Shown: positions 37,193 through 47,451, counted from the stretch's first letter. The stretch: DNA of 64,000 nt from Steromphala cineraria (GCA_916613615.1 OU744727.1:596593-660592); one strand, 5' to 3'. Notes: generated by a model not told the origin, from the sequence alone. Numbers and translations are program-made.

Positions 37193-37280
37193 AGTATGAA
37201 TGGTGTACGAGCATTTCAAAGCGCAAGGCACGAAGTAAATGTTTTAGGCTTGCAGACTCCGTGCCCTCCATGAATATGAG
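37193..37280. other. 88-bp non-satellite island splitting the array
   Basis: A unique sequence with balanced composition lies between the main satellite and its small outlier block. It contains GCAAGGCACG and, inverted, CGTGCC and CTTGC, so a weak stem is possible. It is unrelated to the monomer. Confidence 0.7.
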
Positions 37281-37470
37281 CCTCGGCCCTCTTCCCCCCT
37301 CGGTACCTCTTGGCCCTCTCCCAATCGGTACCTCTCGGCCCTCTTCCCAATCGGTACCTCTCGACCCTCTTCCCCTCTCGGTACCTCTCGGCCCTCTTCC
37401 CCCCTCGGTACCTCTCGGCCCTCTTCTCCCCGCGGTACCTCTCGACCCTCTTCCCAATCGGTACCTATCG
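37281..37470 (+). repeat. Outlier block of seven satellite monomers
   Basis: Same 26/27-bp monomers and linker types as the main array, ending at CGGTACCTATCG. One linker is unusual (CCGCGG near 37430). Confidence 0.95.
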
Positions 37471-37740
37471 GGGTGTTTGGACTCTCATTCATTAATTTGA
37501 TCGCTAGAAGTTAGAATGATGCGATGTTGTATATTATGAGTAAATATATAAATTTTACACTCTACACTTTTGGATTTAGCTATAGTTGGGAACAACAGCA
37601 ACATTTTAATAAATATTATAAATTCTTGTAAGAATTTGTGTTTAGACTTATGAAGAAGAATGGTACACGTCACTTGTCAAAAGTATCGTTTTTATGTAAA
37701 TTGAAAATCTTGTGATTATCTACATATATCGCTCTATGAA
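37471..37740. other. Intergenic DNA, nothing recognised
   Basis: AT-rich flank of the satellite, with no boundary duplication visible against the left flank. Confidence 0.45.
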
Positions 37741-37805
37741 TCTGAAATGTAGATTGGGCCTATGGCCGCCACTGTGCACAAAGAAATAAAGATAGATTGA
37801 TTGAG
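37741..37805 (+). mobile_element. 3' tail of a non-LTR retrotransposon
   Basis: GGGCCTATGGCCGCCACTG then CACAAAG, an AATAAA at 37785-37790, and a GATTGATTG-type terminal repeat. This ending is common at the 3' ends of molluscan LINEs. No coding part remains. Confidence 0.45.
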
Positions 37806-38030
37806 TAAATAACATTATCAATATAAAACGTGGGGCCCATGGCTCAATTATAGCCAAATGGTATGGGCATAATTAGCAGCCCCGTTTAAACAACATGTAG
37901 CCCCGAGGGGGTACACAATGCAGAAATGGATACATAAAGATATCTTGAGATAACATCGATATTTTGTTTGTTCAAAAACATGAGCAAAATAGTCATTTAA
38001 TGACTTTGAAAACAAACATCATATTTTCAG

Positions 38031-38088
38031 TCTGTAAAACTTCTCTCAGCCAATCATAACCTGCCACATCACATCGCCCTTTCTCGCC
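38031..38088 (+). repeat. 57-bp direct repeat, first copy (second at 39686-39743)
   Basis: CTCTCAGCCAATCATAACCT and the following CCACATCACATCGCCCTTTC are repeated almost exactly at 39686-39743, about 1,655 bp downstream. Flanks differ after CTCGC (CAAACTGG versus ATGCGCAG). Confidence 0.9.
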
Positions 38089-38426
38089 AAACTGGTCAGG
38101 CTATTGCTATTGTTTACAGTATTGAGTCAAGCGGTCACTTACTTACTTGGCGTATAATTACTATACAAACAAAGAAAACAACTTTCCAGTATGACGGTTA
38201 GTTAGTGAGACATATAATGAAGACATTGACTAATTTTGGTTGAATCTTTTTGACTGTTGATAGCTTAATCACGGCTTCTACAGAGGGATCTAAAGTCAAT
38301 TCATCAATGAGACTAAATGGTATGTCATAGCCCTGTCATAGAACTATGTTTCGCATATCTATTTTTTAAAAAGAAACAAAATAGTGACGTAACGTAAACA
38401 TGGACAGATCAGTACACATATCATAG

Positions 38427-38620
38427 ACAGACAGACAGACAGATATAGTTTATTATAGTGTCACAAGTTAAATATACATTGTAAAAAAGCATGATTATAA
38501 GACATAAGATATATTTAACAACCAGCCAATTTTTGGCTTATGAGACACTTTACAAGATAAAACAGTGTATCATATACAGTGACAGTATTGAAACAACGAT
38601 TTTCGAAAACATACAACAAA
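38427..38620 (-). mobile_element. Possible LINE 3' end with GACA-type tail, minus orientation
   Basis: A run of CAGA/GACA followed by TATAGTTTATTATAG and, further on, CCAATTTTTGGCTTATGAGAC. Read on the minus strand this resembles a LINE 3' UTR ending in TAAACTATATCTGTCTG. Only the terminal part is recognisable. Confidence 0.35.
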
Positions 38621-39990
38621 GCAATTAAATGCTAAGGTTATATCTTCATTAATGGTATAAACATAAGGATATTCATCAAGGCAAAATCTTAATATTCACT
38701 CATGTTTTGAAAATCTCTTAGATATTACGGTATAGTTATGTTTTGAATTTAGTAGTTCTAAGTTTACTTTTTGTGATGAGTGGCCAGATAAAATTGAAGA
38801 CAAATTAAACAAGTTAGTGAAATGTTTTACGGAACTTATGAATAATCCTGAAGTAATTTTATATAATCTGAATGAGGTTTTGCTATATACACACTACGAA
38901 ATATTCGGAAAGAGAGTCATTGAGGCATCATGTCATGAAATTGTATTAAGTTCGCAATACAAGGATATTCAGGATATACACCTTTTGACACCATGTTTCA
39001 TCATGTCTTGAGCGTTTCTCAATCAAATAAAGAAACAATGTTAGTTTACAAAGAGACAACTTATCAGCGTAAAATAAATACCCTTCTATATCTTTGTTTG
39101 AGATAATGTTATTTTAACTTTTAAATATTTGTAAACTTCTAACGCAAACAACTGCCTGAAATAACAAATATGTATACATATAAGTTTGAATGCACAAAGT
39201 TTAGTTTACATATCATGTGACCAAAGCCTACCTTATTGAAGTCACTGTAAACGCAAAATACTCCATCTCATGTGTACTGAATGTGTTCATCTCAAGACAG
39301 ATGCAATGCATATGATAAATTCTAAATGTTTAATTTTTGATTGGATCTAGTTTGTCTTATTGTTGACCAATGGATGACTAGTGCTTTGACAACTGGGCGT
39401 GTCATAGATGGGCAGACATGCTTGATCTCTAAAACAACATCCCCTAATTCTTGTAACAACATTGTCAAAGAGTGTGAAATATCCCAAGTGGACTCCCTAG
39501 GCTTGTAATTACACAATCAGTTACGATGTGCCATAACTGTTTAATTACTACTCTGTTTTATTGCCGGACAGATGAAGCTTCTAAATCGTGCTAAAACGTG
39601 TTTATTCTGTTTATTTACCACCATTGTCTGTTATATTTACATTGATTAGGCCCATTTCCGTTCTGTATATGATGTAATAATACACAATCTGTCAAACTTC
39701 TCTCAGCCAATCATAACCTGCCACATCACATCGCCCTTTCTCGCATGCGCAGTAAAGGCAATATCGTTCACCCGGTAGAATCCCTTTTCAGACTGTCAAA
39801 TTGAGAAGCCTAAAATTTGCGCACTTTGAAGGGCGATAGCTTTGTTATTAGAGGACCGATGAAAACGTTTTTTGGTGTTTTTTGATGTTGACAATGTTTT
39901 CTGTACATATTTACCAATTAACATGGGACAAATTATGAGGTTTCTTGTTGTTTAAGGACGGGGATGCTATCAGTTTTTGTGCAGTTTCCA

Positions 39991-40018
39991 CCGCCGCCGC
40001 CGCCGCCGCCGCCGCCGC
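39991..40018 (+). repeat. CCG trinucleotide microsatellite
   Basis: Nine to ten CCG/CGC units in an otherwise AT-rich setting, at the start of the AGGTCA-bearing tandem region. Confidence 0.95.
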
Positions 40019-40084
40019 ACTTGTATTACATGCTATAACTTTTTTCCACTAAGCTTTCAAGAACTCTTATTCATAACTTACTAC

Positions 40085-40590
40085 TCATACCTCGGGGGAA
40101 CCATTTTGACACGTTCACTTTCAAGGTCAAAGGTCAAGGTCACGAGCTAGGTAATCAATCTAAGATTTCCTTGTAAACGCGATAACTTGAAAAGTTTTTG
40201 TGCTCTAACTTGGTATATATCATCCTTGGAAAAGTAAACAAAAAATGAAAAGGTTTCGGATACAATCAAGGTCAAGGTCACAGCAAGGTCATGACGTGAG
40301 CATGATTTGCGAAAATGCTTAATTTTAACAATGAACACTTTTAATCAATACAAGATTGTTAAACTCAATAACAAGTGTTCAATGAATATGTGACCTTGAA
40401 GGTCAAAGGTCAAGGTCAAGAGATATGAGTTATTACAATGTGCACTAAATTTGGGTATAACTTTATCCCATTTAGCTTTTCAAGACTCATGAACATGTCT
40501 AGATGTGAACACTCCTAGGGAATCATTATGACATGTTCACTTTCAAGGTCAAAGGTCAAGGTCACGAGCTAGGTAATCACTCTAAGAATT
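40085..40590 (+). repeat. Tandem-core repeat with triple AGGTCA direct repeats
   Basis: AGGTCA-A-AGGTCA-AGGTCA (spacings one and zero) occurs at 40124-40142, 40400-40418 and 40546-40564, with an inverted TGACCT at 40391-40396 and a diverged cluster at 40267-40292. Copies one and three share the context TTCACTTTC before and CGAGCTAGGTAATCA after, and lie 422 bp apart. AGGTCAAAGGTCA is the consensus DR1 site for RXR/HNF4/COUP-type nuclear receptors, and TCAAGGTCA matches the monomer site of ERR/FTZ-F1 receptors. Whether these sites are bound is unknown. Confidence 0.7.
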
Positions 40591-40769
40591 AGAGTTGTGA
40601 TGGGCTGAAGGAAGTTTTCACGACTTAAAATATGACGTTTGTTTTCAAAGCCATTAAATGACTGTTTTTCGCATGTTTTTGAACTAGCAAAGTATCGATG
40701 TTGTCTAATGATATCCTTTTGAATTCATTTCTGAATTGTGTACCCCCTCGGGGTTATCTGTTGTTTAAA

Positions 40770-41529
40770 GGAAAACTATAACATATCGGTGATTTTGGGG
40801 ACCATGCATGTGTTGTTAAACATTAACTGATTAAATGTTTGCGATCAATTAATTGTTTGGCCATATTGTTTACAGCCAGGCAACCAAGTGCGACACTCAG
40901 TAGAGCATATAAGTCGTTCGCTCTTTGTGGCATCCGAGCATGCGCAAGATTAGGACACTCGAGCGAGTCAAAACGAACGCAGCCTCGATGCTCGGTTGCT
41001 CCACCTCATGCGCTCCATTACTTACTGTGATTGACCTTAATAAAACAGAAATGCCGAAAGTGGGCTTTTTTGGGGGGATTCTGGAGTGAGATTTTCAATT
41101 AATGTTTTTGTTTTGTTTGGTGTTTGATTCATTGCAACCCGCTTGCTGGCGTTTTTCATTGGTTCGTCCCTACCATGTTTTGTAAGATTTGTTACCAAAG
41201 GATGTTCGTTTATTACTTCTACTATAAAAGAGCAAAACTATCAGCAAATTTTTCCACCTGAATTCAACAAACAAGCGAAAATCGATCAGATATTTATATC
41301 AGTATATATTTTTCAAAATATAAACACACAAATTGAAATTTTAAAAATCAATTTGAACCTTCCAATCAATAACAAAGAAGCAATGTGTAAAACTGGTAAA
41401 AACTTTATTGAGCTGGATGCTAAGTCCCTGCCGATCAACATGCGGTGATCTTACAAACAGTAAATTGAAAAAACTAAACTCCCAGCCCAAGTATGAACAT
41501 CATGAATGAATTTGGTTTTGAAATAGAAA
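40770..41529. other. Intergenic DNA; 3' flank of the following minus-strand element
   Basis: No gene recognised. A 101-codon open stretch at 41143-41448 has no recognisable motif and AT-driven composition. Part of this stretch may be the 3' non-coding end of the retrotransposon starting at 41530, whose boundary I could not fix. Confidence 0.4.
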
Positions 41530-41591
41530 AAAAATAATAAATGCGTTACTTTTCCAGAAACCTATGTCCTGTATCACTTCCCCTGGTAAAC

Positions 41592-42446
41592 CTACTTCAA
41601 AGGCCAAGATGCGCCACCTCTTCTAAAGGAATGCCCTGTGATTTTTTCTCTAAAACCTTCAAGGGTTAAAACATGTTGCACAACATCAATGAAAAAATTG
41701 TAGGACAATGCATTAAAACTATTATCACACAACAATGTGTTATCTGGTCTGCTATGAAATCGCAAAAGTGTACACAAAGCCGCTGCAGGGTCCAGTTCGT
41801 GACCCTCTAGCGATGGGAGATAAACTTTCAGGACTCTCTCCCGAAACTGTAATGTCTTGGTCCACCTTAAAGATATACAATATCCAATGTCACAATGGCT
41901 AACATCACGCATTCTTATACATTTCGAGTCATTAAACTCTTTCTTGCACTGAAAGTTACCAGGTCGCAACATGCAAAAAAAACCTAACAAACATGCCGCC
42001 CAGATGGAGGCTCCTAACGGGCACTCAGTATTAATATGTCTCTGAATTGCTAATAAATGTTGTGGAGTAATAGGTGAAGTTGCGGCTTGAGCGTCACCAA
42101 GTTCCCTTTTTACACCTTTTAACAAGTGTGATATCTGCCAACTGTCTTTAACCGGGTCAGAGAAATTGTTAGTTTTATGTATGTTTGATACCACACACAA
42201 GTATTGTCTCACTGTTTGATACTTAAAGTTCTTAACATCTACCATATAGGCAATGAACAAAGCGACGTGATCACAACTCAAAGGCATCGGATCAATACCA
42301 ATACTGTCACAGAAATTCAGCAGGCACTTGAGTTGACACTTGTAAGTTGCTGATGTTGACTCCGCCCAGCCTTGAGACTCCAGTCGCTTGACAGTGTGAG
42401 ACAGGCGCTGCTGTAGACTTGTTCCACCTAAAGGAGATGAAGTCAC
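41592..42446 (-). pseudogene. Tyrosine recombinase of the DIRS-order element, frameshifted near its end
   Basis: This enzyme would insert the element's DNA by strand exchange in the nucleus. A 284-residue frame has an N-terminal SAM-like DNA-binding half (roughly 10-100) and a catalytic half with the first arginine in MLRPG (R161) and the H-x-x-R box in GHSFRRGGA (H272, R275). The frame stops just after GASW. The neighbouring frame continues with a typical GLPGEVIQDIGFW segment, so a one-base deletion near 41603 has cut off the part that normally carries the tyrosine nucleophile. The continuation then runs into an A/T-rich stretch where no tyrosine is evident at the expected place. The frame is open upstream without a clear ATG; the listed start is a GTG, and the true start is probably within the overlap with the RNase H frame. 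Confidence 0.85.
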
Positions 42447-43973
42447 AAGACATATGATGCGATAATGTATGCACAGAAAAGGGGGCTAATTGCATACTAG
42501 GTATCAAGTTGAAAAGTTCTGTCAGTCTATCTTTCTCGTGTAGTCTAGATATACAGTCTGCTAACCTGTTGTTTTCACCCTCCACATACTGGGCCTCTAA
42601 TGAGAAAATATAAACAGCTTTCAACCAAAATAAATATCTCATAAAGTACATTATATAAGGGATTTTGCAGGAACCCTTGTTAATTATAGATTTGGCAGTT
42701 ATATTGTCTGTTTTCACAATAACTCGTTTGTTCTTCCAGAACCGACACCACCGCAACACTGCTAACACAATGGCCATAGTTTCTTTTATGTTTATATGCA
42801 TATCAAATACCGGGTTCATATCTATGGCCCAGTTGACATAGAACAGGTCACCATCAAAGTATCCACCTGCACCTTGATTGCAGGCATCAGTCTGTACTGT
42901 GCACACAGGTTTTGCATCTAGAAAACTCTTTACACCATTGAAACCCTTCATAAAACTTAGCCACCATGAAATATCATCCATAAAAGATGCGTCGAGGATA
43001 ACTCTGTCACTGGAACACTTCAGCTTGTTTTTAATGTCAATAACACGACGCATGAAGGTTCTACCTCCTTGAATAACATTGCAAGCCCAATTTAAGCTAC
43101 CAATGAGACTCTCCAATTGTCTCTTACTAGCCCTCTTTTTCAAAGAAAATTCTGATAAAACAGTCTGTATGTCTAGCAGTTTCTTGTCAGGTAGAGCAAG
43201 GGTACAGTCTCTTGTATTTACAACTATGCCTAAGAAAGTGATTATTTGAGATGGTCCCTCTACCTTATTCCAATTGATACTAAAACCGGGAAGCGTAAAA
43301 CGCGTATTAACTGGGCTAGGGCCCTAGCACACTCCTCTGCTGAATTAGATACAATGAGAAAATCGTCGATATATGCTATCACAGTCACGCCATAGCGCTG
43401 CTTCATGATACGACAAACGCTTGCACTCAGCGTTTGAAAGATTTTAGGGCTCTTCGATGCCCCAAATGGTAACTTCCTGTCAAACATATAAGTACATTCT
43501 GATTGGCCCTCAAACCACCAGCACAGTCCCGTCAATGCCTAATTTGAAGGATGTATGTTCACCGATCTGTATGCACTTTTAAGGTCGACCTTTGCCAAAT
43601 AACTCCCTGAATGTATATGTTTGATTGCATGTCTAAGGTCCATGTACGTGCACTCACAATCTTTCATGGTACTGTTCATACCCTTACCTAGGGGCAAGCT
43701 TCCATCATGTATAAGTCTTACAGATGAATCATCTTTAGGAATTGCACCAATAGCACTTACAATCACTGGCACTTTTTCAGTCACAACATAGTTCCCTAAA
43801 CTTATCTCTTTAACAATTTGACTCTCATTAACAGACTTTTGCAAATAAGCAGAACGATGGTTTTTAACACATACACTGTCAATTTTAAGAATATCTTCGA
43901 CTTCAGCTAGCTTGAAGCCTTCACGCACTCCTTCTAATATGAAATCCCTGTCCGGGTCATCATGACCTAACAA
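42307..43973 (-). pseudogene. Reverse transcriptase-RNase H of the DIRS-order element, with one stop and one frameshift
   Basis: Three collinear pieces form one polyprotein. Piece 43539-43973 carries IPKDDSSVRLIHDGS and the motif-A segment VDLKSAYRSVNIHPSN with its catalytic Asp. A TAG at 43539-43541 then interrupts the frame. Piece 43260-43535 continues in the same frame with LPFGASKSPKIF and the catalytic box AYIDDFLIVS (YIDD). A one-base shift near 43295 leads to piece 42307-43143, which holds RNase H: Asp86 in VQTDACNQG, Glu121 in NIKETMA, Asp146 in VKTDNITA and Asp196 in NRLADCISR, the full four-acid set. Apart from the two lesions every catalytic residue is kept, so decay is recent or the lesions are sequencing errors. 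The RT copies element RNA and RNase H removes it. Confidence 0.9.
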
Positions 43974-43993
43974 AGTTTCCCAAGCAGCGATGT

Positions 43994-45067
43994 TTAATGT
44001 TGATGTAGAGTACTCCCTGATCCCCAGTTTTTTGCGTCGATGCCTTGCTGTATTGGGTTGCTATCGGGCTGGGGGCTGCTGTGTTGTTTCTTAGTATGAC
44101 CCGGTCTGTAACACTGTGCACAAACGTGGGCCATTTTACAACCATTAAAGTCACAGTTACCAAAGTTATAGCGGCGGCAAATTTCAAAGCCATCTGGCGT
44201 GAAAGGCCCCCTCTGTGACTGGGGAGGTTGGCGTTGATTGTAGCCCTGGGTTCTTTTGTGCACCGTGCTTTCCATTTGCCGCAACACTCTGGCCGTCTCT
44301 GTGTGTGGTTTGGGGATTAGCTGAAAATCTCGTATCTCCTGTATTGGGGTACCCCAACGGAAACCTTCCTTTAACTGACGCTCTCGGTATTCTTCATCAT
44401 AGAGAAGTACACTCTGCCAAATATACTTCGCTGATAAGCGATTAATGTCTTGCACATACTTCAGGAAATCCTGAATACCCTGTACTGTGAGCTCATTATG
44501 TTCTACCATGTCCTTAAGCATCCCTACACATGCAAAATTCCACATTTCGAGGCTCAATTTCAACGGTGATTTTCCACGCTGCTTGTTAAATTCTATAGTA
44601 ATCCCCGAACCCAAATCAACAGACTCACGGCCAACATCTAAAGAATCTTTCCAAATAAAGTCTTTAAGATTGCGTCTCTTGTTACCTCGTGATTCTTGAA
44701 CATGGGGGCCGCCATCTTGAATGGAGGTGTTTGGCGGGCTGTTGACGGTTGGATCTGCACTTTCTTCTTCGCGTCGTAACTCTGCAATTTCGGCCTGCAA
44801 TTGTCGTTTCCGAGCGTTGAGTCGCTGCACCTCCGCCTCTAGGACCTCAACTTCTGTTTTGGTCTGTCCAATGTCGATGAGTGATGTCTGACGGCCGCCA
44901 TTAGCAGTGTGGCGGGAGCTCGGGCTTGCCTTCGCTTCACCTTCGAGTATTTCACCGAGGCTCGCTTGTGCCTGTCCCCGGAGTGCCTCGATGATCTCGG
45001 GCATCTTTTTTCCAGCCGATTGCCTTTTAGGCCTAACATCTTTCGGACCTTCATTAATTTCCGTCAT
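43994..45067 (-). CDS. gag: Gag-like protein with coiled coil and CCCH/zinc-knuckle fingers
   Basis: An intact 357-residue frame starting at an ATG, first in the element. A lysine/arginine-rich N-terminus is followed by a heptad-like, E/R/Q-rich coiled coil at about 69-102 (EVEVLEAEVQRLNARKRQL) that could drive particle assembly. The central 150-280 region (WNFACVGMLKDMVEHNELTV and following) looks like a capsid-type helical domain. The C-terminus has a CCCH finger (C297, C305, C310, H314: C-x7-C-x4-C-x3-H) immediately followed by a C-x2-C-x4-H-x4-H knuckle (C316, C319, H324, H329), expected to bind element RNA. It ends 20 bp before the RT frame begins and is the only complete frame of the element. 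The name gag is by position and finger type, not by sequence search. Confidence 0.75.
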   Translation of the reverse strand: MTEINEGPKDVRPKRQSAGKKMPEIIEALRGQAQASLGEILEGEAKASPSSRHTANGGRQTSLIDIGQTKTEVEVLEAEVQRLNARKRQLQAEIAELRREEESADPTVNSPPNTSIQDGGPHVQESRGNKRRNLKDFIWKDSLDVGRESVDLGSGITIEFNKQRGKSPLKLSLEMWNFACVGMLKDMVEHNELTVQGIQDFLKYVQDINRLSAKYIWQSVLLYDEEYRERQLKEGFRWGTPIQEIRDFQLIPKPHTETARVLRQMESTVHKRTQGYNQRQPPQSQRGPFTPDGFEICRRYNFGNCDFNGCKMAHVCAQCYRPGHTKKQHSSPQPDSNPIQQGIDAKNWGSGSTLHQH

Positions 45068-45647
45068 ACCGTATGCTGAAGAACATGCGTGTTCATCTGC
45101 CGCCTGCTGCCAACTGCCTAGTGTCGACGCTAACGTTAAAGGGGGGTAACTCTGTTAAGCTTATACCCAACAATGAAATCAATGTGGTGAAAGGGAAGCT
45201 ACTCTGTAATGACTATTTACAGGTACAAAACCAATTTTACAAATAAAATAATACTTAAATACTTTATTAACTGAAATTATAATACCTATGCAGGGATGAC
45301 CCCTTCTCAAACCCTAATGTGCCCAACAGCAGTGTAATTTCCGTAGATTATTAAAAATTGTCACGCTCGAGCGAGATGCACGGGAAAATTATGATTACGA
45401 AATAGACATCCAAACCGGAAGTCAGGCAATCGAAACGATCAGTCACTACCCGGGTTCCCTGCCCCTAGGTGGCGACAGATTTCCACGGCGTGCGTGAGAG
45501 AGGAAACCCAGCTAAGTCACCAGCGGAGTGTTGTGTCAACTTTCCGAGGTATATTTTTCTGTTTTTGAGTTGTTATTTTCTATTCAAAGTGACATTGACG
45601 CTTGGGTAGTGCCAACTAATGTCTAGTAACTAAAAAACGCTAGGGTT
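45068..45647. other. 5' flank of the DIRS-order element
   Basis: No coding signal. It probably includes the element's 5' leader on the minus side. A CTCGAGCGAG palindrome at 45367 has a similar word at 40957, on the far side of the element; this may be chance and I could not extend it into a terminal repeat. Confidence 0.35.
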
Positions 45648-47075
45648 TAGAGTAGAGCCGTGCTATTCCGTACGGTCGGCTAATTCCGTACACTTCGACA
45701 TTTTGCTGTGTAAAGTCTCTGGTTTGTTTTGAAAAGTGTAAAAATTAATTCCCGCCAAAGCCAAAACAGTTTTGAAAAATTTCTTACTTTTTCAAGTTGT
45801 AATTTTCTATTAAAAATTATATAAAAACGATGATTGGTTGAATGAGGTTGACCACGCCCATTTTTTTACCCTGACCTTCATAGTTATTGTCATTCAAGGT
45901 CGTTCATTACTTTACGCTATTCGGGCCATTCCATAATCAATTTAAACTTTTATATATAATAAAATCATTGAAATAACATGTTTGGAACTTGATAAACAAT
46001 CTAAAGTCATACCTGACTCAAAACAATGTATTTTAAAGACGAAATAAGACCTAACAAAAGTGTATGGAATAGCACGCAGCTGAATTTGCTGCTTTTGCAG
46101 GGTGCTTGTTATTCCGTACACCGATTTTCGGTTTAACCCTCTCAATGCCACCAAACAGAAAATTATTTTCACCCATAAAACTTTTTAAAACTTTCATTTT
46201 TAAATGTTATTTTTAAGTATGCCCCTTTGAATAAGTTTGATTTGCTTTACAACATACATTACTGACAGGATAGTATCAGTTTAAGAATTTTAAAAGGAAA
46301 ATGCAAACTTTATAGCTTTTCCCTTGTTAGCCATTTCGTATCAAAACAGTTATGACATCTGATTTTGATTCTATTCGTGTATATTGTCATGATTAAAATT
46401 GAAAATATCTTATAAAAACCGCAATAAATAGAGGTCAATAACCATTCGTTAGTTTGGGAGCCTATTCAACATTTAATTGTTCCGCTACAAATAAAGAGTT
46501 GAGATTGTCAAAGATGCAAAAAAATGTTTCTCAATTGCTTGTGATACATGGGGATTATGTTTGCAGACCGAAAAAAGTCAAACTTTTAGTAAGGATGGCT
46601 TTAATACATTTCACTGACGTTCTATGTTTACAGTTATCACGAAAATGAGATAAATCATCACTATTAGTTTACTATATGGTATAGTATTAATGTCTTTGAG
46701 ACAAAGTTGCTGTTTCGTCAGATATTTACAAACAAACACATTGTTGCATACATCTTCAAGATTCGTTTAGATCAATTACCTTTAGCAATCTATATATATT
46801 TAATAAAATTATCACAAGTTTCGACATGTGTACGGAATAGGCAGCTTTAGTTTACGGAATTACCAGCCAAGTGTGCGGAATTTTCGAACAGTGATAATCT
46901 GATATATTCATTGATACACTTAATAAATAAGTCCCCCCGTAAAAACTAAAAGGAGAATCTAATATTTAGGTCATTCAGCTTCGTTAAATCAATTAATAGT
47001 GAGGTTAATACAATTTGCAATAGCGCCACACGTGTTCTTTTCCTCGGGTGTACGGAAAACCACGGCTCTACTCTA
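45648..47075. mobile_element. 1.4-kb TIR element carrying dispersed TTCCGTAC motifs
   Basis: The left end TAGAGTAGAGCCGTGCTATT and the right end (inverted) TAGAGTAGAGCCGTGGTTTT match, followed on both arms by CCGTAC. At least seven TTCCGTAC-like words in both orientations (about 45664, 45688, 46110, 46829, 46853, 46873 and 47050) lie mainly toward the two ends, as transposase-binding repeats do. The interior is AT-rich and non-coding: the small frames 45942-46172 and 46454-46648 have no recognisable motif. Superfamily not recognised; no clear target duplication. Confidence 0.75.
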
Positions 47076-47451
47076 GTCAAATTAACCTATCGCCACCTGT
47101 CAATCAAATTTACTTTCCGACCAATCATAGAGCGTTATATATTCACTGCGCCATTGGCCGCGTTGCCGACGCCATTTTGTCCGTCAAACAATGAAACCTG
47201 TTTTACTTCCTTGTTTGATTTCCTCTGCATCCTAATTCAGGATATGCCTTATGAACTCTAAATACATTTTGTACTCATCATAATAATATTACTTTCAATA
47301 GTTTGATATTATTTTTTTATATTTATGTTGTTTGTAACAAATGGACAAACAGTTTGAATATATATAACAAATCATGTCATTATCAAATTAGAAAGTATCA
47401 TAGATATATGCTAATTGATATGTTTGATAATATATCCATATAATATGTAAT
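47076..47451. other. Intergenic DNA with promoter-like words
   Basis: A short GC-richer patch at 47125-47195 has a TATATATTC word, an inverted CCAAT box (ATTGG) and GCCATTTTG, a YY1-type initiator word. No coding exon follows: the ATG at about 47190 opens only 15 codons. Too weak to call a promoter. Confidence 0.3.

Larger units (their letters stand above)
37885..40769. mobile_element. 2.9-kb DNA transposon-like element with 143-bp terminal inverted repeats
   Basis: Positions 37885-38027 and 40627-40769 are inverted copies over their full ~143 bp, sharing CCCCGAGGGGGTACACAAT, TTCAAAAACATG, TCATTTAATG and CTTTGAAAACAAAC. The outermost bases on both sides are TTTAAAC, so a TTAA target duplication is possible. 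The interior has no transposase-like frame (only short AT-rich open stretches), so the copy is non-autonomous. Inside lie a 57-bp direct repeat, a GACA microsatellite, a CCG microsatellite and an AGGTCA-rich tandem region, suggesting nested insertions. Confidence 0.85.
41530..45067 (-). mobile_element. DIRS-order (tyrosine-recombinase) retrotransposon, nearly complete but mutated
   Basis: On the minus strand the order is gag (43994-45067), reverse transcriptase plus RNase H (42307-43973) and tyrosine recombinase (about 41530-42446), with the last two overlapping by about 140 bp. RT and RNase H coupled to a tyrosine recombinase instead of a DDE integrase defines the DIRS order. No methyltransferase-like segment fits between RNase H and recombinase, which favours Ngaro-like over DIRS1-like elements. 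I could not identify terminal repeats within 500 bp on either side, so limits and subfamily are uncertain. One stop and two frameshifts are visible, so the copy is inactive as it stands. Confidence 0.85.

Noticed and set aside
12636..37231. Very long proline/leucine/serine-rich (plus) and arginine/glutamate/glycine-rich (minus) open frames
   Set aside because: They are translations of a stop-free 26/27-bp monomer. All three plus frames are open at once, plus-strand starts are TTG/GTG only, 26-bp units shift the frame repeatedly, and the frames end where the repeat ends.
40905..41030. TATAAG word with GCATGCGC and CTCGAGCGAG downstream, possible promoter
   Set aside because: No coding exon follows, and the region may be part of the retrotransposon flank; the evidence does not rise above chance.
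41143..41448. 101-codon plus-strand frame next to the DIRS-order element
   Set aside because: Composition is AT-driven (Ile/Asn/Lys-rich), there is no recognisable motif, and it lies in the likely 3' non-coding flank of a minus-strand element.
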